In this document: positions 1 to 12,400 of the stretch, piece by piece | Layout: every line of letters starts with the position of its first letter | How positions within the stretch are numbered: the first letter of the stretch is position 1 | Origin: Rugalucina vietnamica | Taxonomy: Eukaryota > Mollusca > Bivalvia > Lucinida > Lucinidae | Assembly (NCBI GenBank): GCA_964017185.1 | Contig: OZ024874.1 | Span: 19,638,457 to 19,702,456, forward strand | DNA: 64,000 nucleotides | Direction of reading: 5' to 3' | Program-made: the position numbers and the translations under genes | Notes under the pieces: generated by a model | The model's input: the letters and a program-made list of their open reading frames with translations, nothing else | Told to the model about the DNA's origin: nothing | The model's database searches: none

Positions 1-1561
1 AGGTGACATAGGTAGAAAGCAATGGAATGCCTTGTGCGTTATTCAGAACTTTAATCAATCTAGTAATTATCTATATACTATGAAAAATATTCACACCTTA
101 AATGAATGAGCTTAGCGTCAAAGCTTCTCTATACATTACAGCGAATACCATGTACTTGCTGGACGATTCAACCGATCGGCGAGTTGTACTTTAAATTTAC
201 CTTTGTTTTCTTGTGATTTTGGTGAATGATATTCATGTTAAACAAAGGTAAATGCCTGTATTAGAAAACAAAGCTTCTACGGATGAAACGCTTTACATCC
301 ATCCACCTTGACAGAGCCCTGTGCGAATATATGCACTTACAGTACCATTATCTGCCTGTCTGTTGATATACAAGTAATGTTCCATTTTAGTTTTTAAGCA
401 CATATTTTCGTTAAAGACATGATATACCTGAAAAGCAAATAGACCTACCCACCAAATATCAACTGTGTTACTGCAAAATTGTCAGCTTTTAGTTTCAAAT
501 ATAATTGATATTTTTATATTTTGTCATAAACAGTTAAACATACGGTATTCAGTGTAAGAACCGCATTGGTACACTGTATAAGACACTGTATGTAGATCAT
601 TTTGAGAAAAAAAAAAACAGACAAAAACACGTTTTAACTATAAATTGTCAATTTTACAGTTGAAATATGGTAGAATATTGCAAAGAAGTATATTATCCTT
701 ATGTAACTTACCGAAACTAAGTAAGTATATCTTATTTTATGTTTTTGTTGCTTGATATATGTTTTAATCTCTTTCTTTACCATTACCTGAGTATTTGGTT
801 CCATTTGTCTTAACCAGATCCGAGTAATTAACAGGGATATATGCATTTGCAAGCTATAAATCATAATGAAATGACAAGATATTGGCAGATCTATCCCCGG
901 ATCTATCTTATCTGTAGTGTATCAGCATCATACTATTTGTAATCAAATCAGACAGAAGGGTATATTATAAAATAATATTTGTTTGAACTAACTGGCGCCG
1001 ACCAAAGCCCATCTTGAGTACGTAACGCAGTTGGTGCAAAAGGGCGGTCTTTGATGATTACAGGTTCGTTAATTAGAATAGCTTTTTCTTCTATTATTTT
1101 TTCTTTATTGTTGTTATCTGCATTATCACAAAACGTCGGTGTTAGGGGCTGACGGCCGACCCGCATGCCATACATACCGTGCTTTGGCACATTTTGTTGA
1201 TATTATCAGAATATTGCCAGACTTTGATGCAACAGAATCATGAAAATGACAGTTTTATTAGACATTTATCCAATTCTGAAAGTTAATGTTGAAACGGTTT
1301 TGTATATTAACATGCATAGTAGCACGCATAAGCTGATGTCACCCGTTGGGCTGGTGATTTGGATGTGATTGATGTTTGGTAGCTGGAAAACCCCTCCCCA
1401 CGCAAGCACGCACACGCACACGCAAACACACACATGTAACCATTCAGCTTAGTGTAAGTAGGTATTATGTATACACTTGGCAGGCTAAAAGATTGAAAAA
1501 CTGGAAAGGTGAAATAGGCCCTAAAATGTGTTTTAACATGTTAAACCACATGGCAAACGCA
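1..1561. repeat. 5' flank of tandem unit A (segmental duplication)
   Basis: This stretch is nearly identical by eye to 29936-31500, the flank upstream of Ras copy C. A more diverged counterpart lies at about 18890-19700 (upstream of copy B), and short fragments occur at 43020-43400 and 59930-60140. It is therefore the start of the duplicated unit. A minus-strand block at 948-1190 contains the peptide KDRPFAPTAL, which is also kept in the copy-C counterpart at about 30845-30990. It could be a relic exon, but no complete gene can be assembled. A short (AC)-type repeat lies near 1405-1435. No confident functional gene is present. Confidence 0.7.
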
Positions 1562-4474
1562 TTTTTTTTCTATATCTTTTTTATTTTTTCCTTCATCTGA
1601 CACAAAACATACATGGTATCAATACATGAAAGAAGTACAAAGTAATATCACATAACTACTCACATATGTGGTTCCATATAGGTCATAAATGGTCATTAGA
1701 CATAACATTCTATTCAGCATATTTAACTATCGTTAGAATAAATAAGCTTTCATCATGAGAGCAGAACATTAATCGGCGACTTCGACCGGCCTATAAGCGC
1801 TATAGATAATATGAATTGGTTGTAACAAGAACAATTGACAAACTTCCTCAAAGACAGCTGTTGAACAGGTTGGTTTGCACATACATATATTATTTGTAAT
1901 GTATAGTAATGCTCAAAATCTCTCATGATGGTTTAGCTTATATTGTATTATCACCCTACAACGTGTATATCTGTTAAACATTAAGGTACCTTTTTGTACA
2001 TCGTTATCAAGTAGTTAGTGATACGTGAAGTGTGGCTATACAGTATTCATTGTCGTTTTATCGTTAGTCTCGTGCAATAGTACACAGTATACATGAAGAC
2101 GTTTACAGAGGTTTTGTGATTTCGTACAGCTTATTATCGAGGATATGGAACTTATTTTATTGATAGCGTTTGTTGGAAACCCTCAAATGGCGAAATTGTA
2201 TTACAAGTCAAAGGTAAGTAACCATTTTTCCCAAATTATATGAAATTGTCTAAATGTGTCATTTTTAATTGCAATTATTTTTTCTACTTCTAGATATTGT
2301 TTTACGAAACTTTGCCAACCTGGTATTGTGGGATTATTTTCGTTCAGTTTACAAACGTAAATGTAATATCGAGTAACCGTTAATAAATAGTTTAGTGGTA
2401 TATAGTTTTTTGAAATATTTTGAATTCCGAATATTGCCCTTGTTCTGTCTATGTTAATTAAGTAGTTATTTTTGTCATAAATCCATTATTTGATATTTTC
2501 CCAAAACGTATTTACAGTATTGCATTGCCAAAATAGATGTTCGAGTTTTTCTATTTCTTCATTACAGAAAGTACAAAGATTGTTTTGCTTGATGTTCATT
2601 TTATTCAACAGATCATTTGTTGCCAATATTCTATGCAATATTCTGTATTGAAACCAATAAAGTGTAGTATTTTTACAACATACTTTTGGAACAGTGTATA
2701 TAGTCTTCCAGTTCAAATCTATATTTTGAAATACTCCATTCCACTTTGTTTGACTTTTTGGTAAAACAGTTTTATAAGTTAAAAGTCTATACATATCTTG
2801 ACTTCCTTTTCTATGTTTAAATATAATCTTAATATTGAAATGTATAACACAATGCGTTAATGGTAATGGGTCAATACTTAAATCAATGTTTGACTGTTGC
2901 ATATAATTTGTTATGGCCGTTTTTATCCCTTGAAACTGGAGAAAGTTGCATTGTTCTGTATTTATTTAAAAACTCATCAAATGACATGATTTTACCGTCT
3001 ATGGTCAAGAGATCTTTAATGAATATAACATGTTTTTCATACCACCTTCTATAAAAAACCGGCGAGTTATCTATTTTAATGTTGCTGTTTTTCCATATAT
3101 TAATACCCATTTTATCCTCTTTTGATTTAGGTTTCAAGAAAGGGATGAACTTATGCCACGCATCCAGGACATCATACCAGAATTTATTATTACAGTTATT
3201 CTTTAACTCATCGATGTAAGTATCACCTTTATTCAGAATATATTCTATATTTTCATATACACTTTCAAAAAGTAGTTTGTACTTTGAGTCGTTTAGAACA
3301 AGTCGTCTTATCCATCCAAGTTTGAGAGCATAAATATATATTTCTAAATGTATCATTCGTAATCCTCCTTGATCGAAGTCTTGAATAATTACTTCTCGTT
3401 TAATTTTATCCGTAGATGATTTCCATATAAATTCAAACAACATTTTGTTCAATTTCGAGATTTGGTCACGACTCGGATTTGGAAGTGATATTATCAAGTG
3501 ATTTAACTTTGATATTAATAACGTTTTAAGCACAGTAAGTCTGCCTATAGGTGTCAAAATTCGTTTAGTCCATTGTTTCATTTCCTTTTCTATTTCAGCA
3601 AGCTTAACATTATAATTTATATCCTATCCATACTGCTGTCGTTTTATTTGCATTTAATTTTAAACCCGAAGCTAACGCGAACATATTTAAAATCTTAAGG
3701 GCTTTATTCAGAGAGTTTTCGGAACCGTCTAGTAAAATTGTTGTATCATCAGCGAATTGTGAGAGCAGGTATTAGATTCCTGCTATTTCTATTCCCTTAA
3801 TACCGGGGCTGGCTTTGAATTGACGGGAGAGTATTTCTGCACATAATAAGAAAATATAAGGGATCACCTTGTCTACACCCTCTTTTTACAGTAAACGGTT
3901 TGGAATGAAAACCGTTTTGAATAACAAATGACTGAATGTCGTTGTAAAAGCAATTTATCCATCTTTTAATAGAGTCACCAAAGTTAAAGAAATTAAGGGT
4001 ATGGTTAATGAATTTCCATGATACTGAATCGAAAGCTTTTTCGAAATCCACAATCAAGAGGAGACCAGGGATATCTTGTTCATCTGTTATCTGAAGAATA
4101 TCATATATTAATCTGGTATTTTCGCCTATATATCTCCCACTAATAAAACCTGTTTGATCTTCAGATATAAGTTCAGTTAAAGTTGTTTTAATTCTTTCCG
4201 CTATACACGCAGATGCAATTTTATAAATAACATTTAATAAGGTAATAGGACGCCAATTTTTTAGAAACTGTTTCGGTTTATCGCCCTTTGGAAGACATGT
4301 AATTAGACCTTGCCTTTGTGTAATTGATAATTGACCATTAATATACCCTTCATTTAGTGCTCTTTTTATGAAAACTTTAATATCATTATAGAAAAATTAA
4401 AAAAATTCCGTCGTGAAACCGTCTGTTCCAGGGCTTTTATTATTCTTCATTTGCAAACGCAATTGCTTAAGTTT
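1562..4474 (-). mobile_element. 5'-truncated LINE (L1/Tx1-like), ORF2 relic
   Basis: Reading the minus strand from 4474 down, a reverse transcriptase is broken by frameshifts and stops. Motifs in order: SPGTDGF, NWRPITLLN, DQTGFISGRYIGENTR, then DFEKAFDSVSW (about 4000-4050), GCRQGDP, the catalytic FADDTTILLDGS box (about 3722-3758), FIWKSS and QGGLRM, and a C-terminal zinc-type segment CTFCNEE..LEHLFWQC (about 2520-2580). The coding remnant runs to a stop at 2201. The 3' end near 1562-1595 is A-rich on the minus strand. The paralogous sites in unit C (about 31525) and unit B lack the insertion, which fixes its borders. The endonuclease domain is absent, so this is a dead 5'-truncated copy. 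Clade assignment to L1/Tx1 is by motif resemblance only. Confidence 0.85.
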
Positions 4475-4486
4475 TATTCTACGATC

Positions 4487-4663
4487 CTATGGAACAACTG
4501 AAAGTAACATGTTTTCTATTTTAGCCAAACCAGTCACCACATCATTAATATGAGGTATAATGTTGTGTTCTGGGTCAGAACCACTAATTATATCTGGAGA
4601 CTGTATAACCACTGTTTTCTATGTTCGATAATAAATGCCTTCATCTATTCTTCTTGGGTTTCT
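4487..4663 (-). pseudogene. Relic coding block in unit A, minus strand (unknown gene)
   Basis: The minus strand reads RNPRRIDEGIYY, one internal stop, VVIQSPDI, then PHINDVVTGL, KIEN and LLSVVP before a terminal stop. The same frame and the same terminal stop position recur at 19940-20116 (unit B) and 31538-31714 (unit C), each with its own in-frame stop. Shared frame with scattered stops suggests a decayed terminal exon of a gene transcribed away from the Ras gene. I do not recognise the family. Confidence 0.4.
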
Positions 4664-4845
4664 TATCTCAGAATATTATTGACAGAAACTGACAACAAAA
4701 CTATTACCAGAACATGGTTTGCATAACAGTTTTTAGTTGCTGCCATGAATGTAAGTAAATAAAAATGAGGAAAACCATATTTCTATAATGATACAAAGAA
4801 GATGGTAAATAAGATCATGTATGTTGCGATTATGTTATTACTTAC

Positions 4846-4900
4846 CTTCATACTCTAGACGTTTGCAGAGTTGTTCCAAACATGTATCATGTTTATCGGA
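4846..4900 (-). pseudogene. Possible relic exon with TIR-like peptide, unit A
   Basis: The minus strand reads SDKHDTCLEQLCKRLEYE and ends at a good donor (GAAG/GTAAGTAA). The unit C counterpart (31898-31952) reads SDRHDTWLEHLCKRLEYE, and unit B keeps only KRLEYE near 21610. The pattern resembles the first helix of TIR domains (S-x-x-D-x-x-W-x-x-x-L-x-x-x-L-E-x-x-G). A stop lies just upstream in both A and C, so this is a relic or a chance match. The family call is tentative. Confidence 0.3.
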
Positions 4901-5680
4901 TTTTTTCAATCATATGAGATCTATTTGTCCTTTGTGGATGATGACATTTGTATCATTCAAAGCAATGCAAATAGAATTTTCTGTAGAGTTTAAAAACTTG
5001 CCTCTAATAATGGGGTTTCACAGAAAATGTTTGTGTGGAGGACGACAGGAACATTATTTTCATGTCAAAATCTTGATCTTACTATGTCCAAATAGGATTT
5101 GCAAAAATGAAAATCGATCAGCAGATAATGTTTGAATGTCCAAAAAGAATTTTGAATAGGAATTCGACATGGGCAAGGGAGGTAATCCATAATCTGGAAA
5201 TAGATACTTCTCGAAACTTGAAAATGAAGATTTCGTCTCATGTAAGTCATTGGTATCTTTTTATAATGATTTTGAGCAATCAGAATGAAATATTAAAAGT
5301 TCTATTTTATTTGCGGAAAAATGTTATTTCCTATTGGTAATTCCTATTCAAAAATGTGTTTGACCAGAGTTTTTTCTTTGTTCACCGATTTTCGACTTTT
5401 TGCTGCACAGATTGCGACAAAAAGAAATATGCAATTGTGGCGAGAAAATATTCTATTTACATTTAAATAGCTGAAAAATATTAGCGAAAAATCTTTATCA
5501 GACACAAGGATACACACTTTAGTGACTGTCTTTGGTGGTATTTTTTCTATGGAAACGGCATGCACAATTTGTTACATTGTATGAATTCGAACAGTCATGT
5601 TGTTTACGGGATTGTTTATCATATCCTGGAATAACTAAGAAAATATCGTTTAAATTATTTTGAGTGATACTGAAACGAAC

Positions 5681-5770
<90 letters not shown>

Positions 5771-6256
5771 GATTATTGTTACATTAGCTCTATTCAAATT
5801 GTATCGTTTGTTCAAACTGCATCTTAAAACATGATGATTCCTCGACATGCTGTGAAATTAATGATTGCTAAGTTGCAGGAACAGCAAAACAAATAATACC
5901 AGGAAAGCAAAAGAACCAGGTTAGCTGTACGATAATATCATCTTAATACACAGACAGGAAAAAGACGTGTCTATCTGCGTTATGAATTAGAGATACGAGA
6001 AAAAATGCTTAAGATGTTGGATTAATAGCAGGTACATTCTGAAGTACTTTGTTGGTAAACAAAGGTAAAACACCTGTATTTAACTAGAAAAAAAAGAAGA
6101 AAACTTGGAATAATACTTTGATATCATTTGCAGGAATACGCAGCCAGATGAAGATGTCATTTTCATTTTGTTTTCTTTCTTGTGAATAATGGAAATATAT
6201 AGGTGAATTATTGGAAATATGAAGGCAGAGAGAAATATACGGATATACGGATATAC
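4901..6256. other. Unit A flank, no gene seen
   Basis: Sequence shared with 31950-33180 (unit C) and in part with 21640-22340 (unit B). It contains a long (TA)n run and short unsupported reading frames that are not conserved in frame between copies. It probably includes the proximal regulatory region of copy A, but no TATA box or Inr can be assigned with confidence. Confidence 0.5.
5683..5766. repeat. (TA)n microsatellite
   Basis: About 84 bases of uninterrupted TA dinucleotide. The paralogous position in unit C (about 32690) has only a few TA units, so the expansion is specific to unit A. Confidence 0.95.
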
Positions 6257-6338
6257 GGTATGGCCCATCACCTTTCTCATTAATGTGTTCACTGCTCTTA
6301 AAGGATCTCAGTTTTAATTTTTATTTACAATGTATTTT
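6257..6338. repeat. Short retroelement-tail insertion upstream of Ras copy A
   Basis: The bases read GGTATGGCCCATCACCTTTC and continue through CTGCTCTTAAAGGATCTCAG. This block is absent at the matching positions of units B and C, whose sequence joins directly across it. The same block occurs at about 35890-35960 (opposite orientation), 36575-36640 and 36940-37008. It lies roughly 125-205 bases upstream of the copy A start codon. Confidence 0.7.
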
Positions 6339-6463
6339 ACGGTGTCGCTTCGTATATAATTAATGTACATCTGAAGAAAACTGGAGGAAACAGCTTGTTT
6401 TTAATACAGTATAGTTAAGTTTTGCTGGAAAATGCGTGTTTTGTGTACCAAGTGTAATTTATG

Positions 6464-9400
6464 ATGTCTTTCGAACTTCTGGATGGTATTCGAACCAACG
6501 GTCAGAAGAACCCGAAAGCTGCCCTGGATCAGAAGCATGGTCATCACCCAACGAAAGAAATCAATATTCTGGTTCTTGGTATGAGAGGGGCAGGTAAAAC
6601 AGGTAAGTATTAATTAATTTATTTGTTTATTTATTTAGTTTTAGAAGATCTATAATATTTATTCATTGCTTAAATGGAAGGTTTGTGAATTTAATCCAGA
6701 ATTGGTAGCAATCTGTATGCATTGTCATATCCCCACGACGCCTTATCTTATCTACTGGGTAATTATTAACATTGGATTTGGTATGCAGCGTGAGCTGACT
6801 CCAAGCAACAGCTAAACCCTGTCAGTGGAAAAGAATGCTCACCCACCATGCCTGAATTGCTGCGCTATATACTCTACACTTACTCGCTTCACAAAGTTTC
6901 GAGTTTGAAATTTGCATATCTATTCATAGCAAACAGTTACATTATTTCCGCCTTCGAGAAAACTCGCACCGAGTCTTGACCTGATGGCAACTCCGGTCTA
7001 GCAGTTGCCATTATCCTACCGCTGCCACCAAATGTAACGTGTAGCCGAGCCCAGCAAAAGCTACACCCCGTCGGTGGAAACGCATGCTCACCCACCAAGG
7101 GTGGTTTACTGCGCTATATACTCTACATTACTCGCTTCACAAAGTTTCGAGTTTGAAATTTGTATATTTATTTATAAAGCACACCGTTATAGGTACATTG
7201 TACTATTATATATATACACAAACAAATTATCGGTATTTCGATGGGTACAAATTGTGCTCCTTTTGCAGCTGAAATGTTTTATTGTGCTACGAAAGAGGTT
7301 TCAAAGCTTCCATTTCACCTGACAATCGACGATGTTAGTGATGCTTCAAACTCGAATCTTTATGCATTGATGTTCTTTTAAACATTGTAAACCTTATTTA
7401 TGGTCAATCAAATTGATCTACCTGAATTACAGTTAAACTATGACACGTGCAGCAAAACCCCGTTTTTTGATTTTAATCTTTTTAAATTGCTAATGGTTCT
7501 GCTTCATCCAAAATTTATAAAAAAAAAGGCGATGACTTTGATATAGTATTTTTGGATGGTGACATTCCTCTTGTTTCTTATTGCATATACATTTTGCAGC
7601 TTATTTGGGTTGCTCGATCTGCAGTCATGTGACTAGACAACATATTGGCGGAAGTTGTTTGTATTTTCAAAGCAATTTTGTACAATTATATTATTTACTA
7701 TTCATCATCTTGTCATTTTACATTTGTTATTGTTTCAAAATAATTTGAGCCGCGACGCGAGAAAACCGGTCTTCGGGGTTTCCGACCAGGTCCGACACAA
7801 ACCGGCCTGTACAAGCTCAGAAAAGAGCTAGAAGCTTGAAATTTCGGATTTAAGTAGAAGAGGAATTGTACTATCCGAGTAGCGAAAACAAAGGCGCTGA
7901 TCAGCTTCGCGGTTACCGCGAAGCTGATCTGCGCCTTTGTTTTCGCCTAGGCAAAAATCCGGTTTTCTCACGATGCGGCTCATTTGTGCTATAACATGTA
8001 AGTCCACAATTAACTTCAATGTAACTATTTTGCTTAAAGCTGTTAGTAACCTTAGCTTATTGGTTCAATGCTGAGCGAATTTTGAATAAGCATATGTTCT
8101 TCAAACAACTGAAAGTCTACTGTTGATTGATGATTACGTGGAACACACACCCGGAGCTATTAAAATAGTGAAGAGTTTAATATTCTCTTGCAGTCGAGTA
8201 GGGCAAAGTACATAATAAAGTTGGTTCTTAATCTATCTGGCGCATCGTTATTAGATACATATGAGCCGTCGCGTGGGAAAACCAACAATGTGGTTTCCGA
8301 ACAGGTCCGACACAAACCGGCCTGTTCAATCACAGAAGATGGCTAGATACTGGAAATCTTGGATTTAGAAAGAAGAGGAATTGTACTATCCGTGTAGCGA
8401 AAACAAAGGCGCTGATCAGCTTCGCAGTTACTGCGAAGCTGGTCTGCGCCTTTGTTTTCGCATATGCAAATTGTTGGTTTTCCCATGAGGCGGCTCAATT
8501 ATGTATTTATAATAAGGTAGCATCTGTTCCGCAATCGTTTCTAAGATTGAATAAAATCTGTATTAACTTCAAATTATTGATGATTCAGAAGAGGAACACA
8601 CTCCGTTCAATTAGAGTCCAACATGCTCTTGTATATGGGGTGCCGTTTTACTATAAAATCCCGATTTTTTGATATCAGAAATTCGATTTTTTGATATCAA
8701 AAATTATTTTTTTTTTATCAGAAATTCGATTTTTTTTGATATCAGAAAATATTATTTGATATCAGAAAATATTTTTTGATATCAAAAAATCGATTTTTTT
8801 GATTTCAGAAAATCGAATTTCTGATATCAAAAAATCGAATTTGTGATATCAAAAAATCAGGCTTATTTTTTTGATATCAGAAAATCGAATTTTTGATATC
8901 AGAAATTCGATTTTTGATATCAGAAATTCGATTTTCTGATATCAAAAAATAAGCCTGATTTTTTGATATCACAAATTCGATTATTTGAAATCAAAAATTC
9001 GAATTTTTGATATCACAAAATCGAATTTGTGATATCAAAAAATCAGGCTTATTTTTTGATATCAGAAAATCGAATTTCTGAAATCAAAAAATCGAATTTC
9101 TGATATCAAAAAATGGAGAGTATTTTTTTGATATCAAAAATTCGATTTTGTGATATCAAAAAATCCTTTAGGCCTTCCTTTGCTGAGAAAAAATGATAGA
9201 TCCCTCAAATTATTTATAGGCTTGCATGGGCTGAGTTCAGGTGTTTAACTATGGTCACTATAGTTTTCGCGAAAATCTACTTGAAATCCGCTGTGTATGT
9301 TCAGTAAAATTACCGATAAATTGCGCGGCATGGTCAGACTTGAAACATGCGCAGCAGAATATACACGGTTTCCCATGCGTTTCTTTATTGAAATGGGCCG

Positions 9401-12400
9401 GAATGTGCATATAATTATTGGACTTTCGTATGTATCGTGGGGTACTTTTCTTTTCTTTCGTGAAGGCAGAACAGAATAAGAGCCGTCGCATGAGGAAACT
9501 AACAGAAAACAAAGGCGCAGGATCAGCTTCGCAGTAACCGCGTATCTGATCAGCGCCTTTGTTTACGCTACACGGATAGTACATCATCAGTTTCAATACT
9601 TTCTAGATCTGACATTCCAAGTGTCTATATATAGCATGCTTCTTTGGCTGTACAGGACTTGGTCGGAACTGAAATTGTTGTTTTTCTCACGCACAGACTC
9701 ATATGTTTAATATTATATAGATAAAGATAATTATTGTTATTATTAGCCTGGTATAAGTACCATACAAGTGTGTGCTGCGGCGTACGATGGGGGTCTAGCT
9801 GACATCAATTGCCTATGCTTGGGTCCCTGAAGACTACCGTCACGTTGACAACCCCTGATATGAGGTCTGGTCATACAGTAGTTTTGATCGAAGAAACGTT
9901 GAATCATCGTTAACATTCTAACAATTATTCCCCCTCCACCTTCTTCTGTCATCCGTAACCCAATGCGCAACTGCAGGAGGTTAATTTTATTATGTTTAAA
10001 TGAAACACATCTGATAATTGTATTTTTATGCATATGAAATACTACACAATTACACAGCAGTAAGGCCATTCCGATAATTAGGTCCATCCGGTAAAGGAAC
10101 TACGTGGATGCCACGAGGTGCGACTGGTACAGAGCGTTTCGCGAAAAGTCAAACAGTCAAACTATGGGACAGATAGTTCAGCGAGTTGCCTTTCATTAGT
10201 GAGGATGAACATTTATCACCGACATAAAATGCCTTTACGGCCGATCGGGAATCGAACAGCCAACCTCTCGGTTGCAAAGCGAAAAAGCTATCTACTTGAC
10301 TAGCGTGACAATAGCTACCACCCGAACTAACCCATAAACTGTTTATTTTACATGGGAAACTACTCTAATTGTTTCTTGTTAGGGAGCCATCATTTCTTAG
10401 ATGGAAAATTTTCCAGATTTTTTGATATCAAAAAATCGAATTTTTGATATCAAATAATCGCTCGCTTTGATTTTTTGATATCAGAAAATCGAATTTTTGA
10501 TATCAAGAAATCGATTTGATTTTTTGATATCAGAAATTTGACTTTTTGATATCAGAAAATCGAATTTTTGATATCAGAAAATCGAATTTTTGATATCAAG
10601 AAATCGCTTTGATTTTTTGATATCAGAAATTCGATTTTTTGATATCAGAAAATCGAATTTTTGATATCAGAAAATCGAATTTTTGATATCAAGAAATCGC
10701 TTTGATTTTTTGATATCAGAAATTCGATTTTTTGATATCAGAAAATCGAATTTTTGATATCAGAAAATCGAATTTTTGATATCAAGAAATCGCTTTGATT
10801 TTTTGATATCAGAAATTCGATTTTTTGATATCAGAAATTCGATTTTTTGATATCAAAAATTCTATTTTGTGATATCAAAAATACTGATTTTATAGTAAAA
10901 CGGCGCCTCATACTTGTAGACGGGCTTGTCTGGTACTAAAATACATGTAATCATTACTCTCATTACCTTGCATAACGTTTTTTTTATATTCAGTTTAACA
11001 TCCCTTTCAAGATTATTTCAGCTCATACAGTAGGTGAGACAAAAACGGGAGAACCCCGAGAAAAACCACCTCCCACCCCCGCAAGCAGAACTTGGCTTGT
11101 CTCATATGTACCCCAAGTGGGGCTCGAACCGAAAACCAGGCACAGCGGTGAGATGATCGAATGATTAAGTGCGGTAATGAAATATCAGCGCTCTTCACCA
11201 CTCGGCCACGGGGGCCGCCATAACGTGATTAGATATGCTGCCAGTTTACTCATAAATGGATATATAAGAGACAAAAATGGCCAGGCAATCCCGTCACGTA
11301 ACCGTGTTTAAATACTCTCAAAAACATGAAACAAAAATTATGCTCGATTCTTACAATGGTAAGTTAATATTTATGATGAAATACGTCAAACATAAAAATC
11401 TGGTTTATGTTCTCTCGGTGAAGTGACTCTCTGTATTTTCTTCTCTCTGTATAACTGTCACACAAGTAATCCTGTAGTTTTTTTCTTTCTTTGTTTTTTT
11501 TTTGGTTTCAATACTACTAGACTGTTAAGTTGAATAAACAGTAAGACAGGTTTCAGAATACAACTACGTACTCTGCATATAATTGAAACAAGTTGGAATT
11601 TGATATGTGCGATATATCTGTAAAAATGTTAAGAAGAGTACCAGTTTAACCAAATGCACCTTCATGCAACCTTGCATGTCATTCATGTCTGTAATACTGC
11701 GTTTACACTATGTTCCCGGCGGTCACGGCGGCCACGTTTCAGACAACCGTGAGCAAAACGGGATAACCGTGAGGCAACGCAGGGGAACGGGATAGGCAAA
11801 CGTAGCACGCCGGGATAACCGTGGACACCGTGACAAATGTTTTGACAGTTTAAAAATCTGCCACGGCAGTCACGGCGGAAATGAGAAACGTAATGGGCCG
11901 TGATAAAACGGGCTGAACGTAACACACCGTGACAGAACGTAACAGTACGTAGCGAAACGTGGAGGCGGTCCGTAGTGCAACGGGAAGCTACCCGTACGAA
12001 AAATTCAACAGGATTCCACTGGTAGTCCAGTTGGACAAAGACAGGAGTCAGTGTGGAATCTGATTTTCAGCCTGATTCCTAACAGGACAGTGAGATGCTT
12101 GCATTTTCCACGTGGAATTTTTGACTTTTCCACGTGGAAAATAAACAAAATTCCTGTTAGGATTCCTGCTTGGCAAAAATACTGCCGACCTAAATCTGTC
12201 TTTCATAAATGTGTAAACAATTAGGTGGTACACATAGGAAGCCATGAGGATGGGCTTTTTTAAACAAGATAGTCATTATTCAATTTGTTTGATACTGACA
12301 CTATGTTTGCTATCAAATTTTGGTAAAAATAAATGAGGAACACTTTTTAGTAAAAGTAAGGTATGTTTTTCTTCCATTTTATTCATTCACTGATCTTTGT

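Larger units (their letters stand above)
8634..10912. mobile_element. Large foldback element with GATATC sub-repeat arms
   Basis: A 2279-bp element. Left end TATGGGGTGCCGTTTTAC and right end GTAAAACGGCGCCTCATA are inverted repeats. Both arms (8650-9165 and 10415-10885) consist of dozens of short A/T-rich units built around GATATC and TCGAA/TTCGA, each nearly self-complementary. The core (9166-10414) holds an AWTT MITE and a tRNA-like SINE piece. Flanks carry a 6-bp duplication CTTGTA (8628-8633 and 10913-10918), single at 24429-24434 in unit B. No transposase is visible. Confidence 0.85.

Noticed and set aside
634..864. Minus-strand frame of 76 codons repeated at 30525-30746
   Set aside because: Both lie in duplicated flank and the frames diverge by frameshifts outside a 67-base exon-like core; two different frames are open in the core, so coding is not supported.
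2145..2213. Plus-strand ATG frame (MELILLIAFVGN) ending at a GTAAGT donor
   Set aside because: It is antisense to the LINE coding remnant, whose minus-strand frame runs through this place to a stop at 2201.
8650..9165. CRISPR-like array of short palindromic repeats
   Set aside because: Units are contiguous degenerate palindromes without spacers, in a eukaryotic intron, mirrored by a second inverted array.
10212..10312. Possible tRNA-Ala gene
   Set aside because: Acceptor stem does not pair and the D-arm is disrupted; it lies in a foldback element core.
11100..11222. Possible tRNA-Leu/Ser gene
   Set aside because: A and B boxes are present but the spacing is too long and anticodon-arm pairing is poor; the duplicate and its tail show a SINE.
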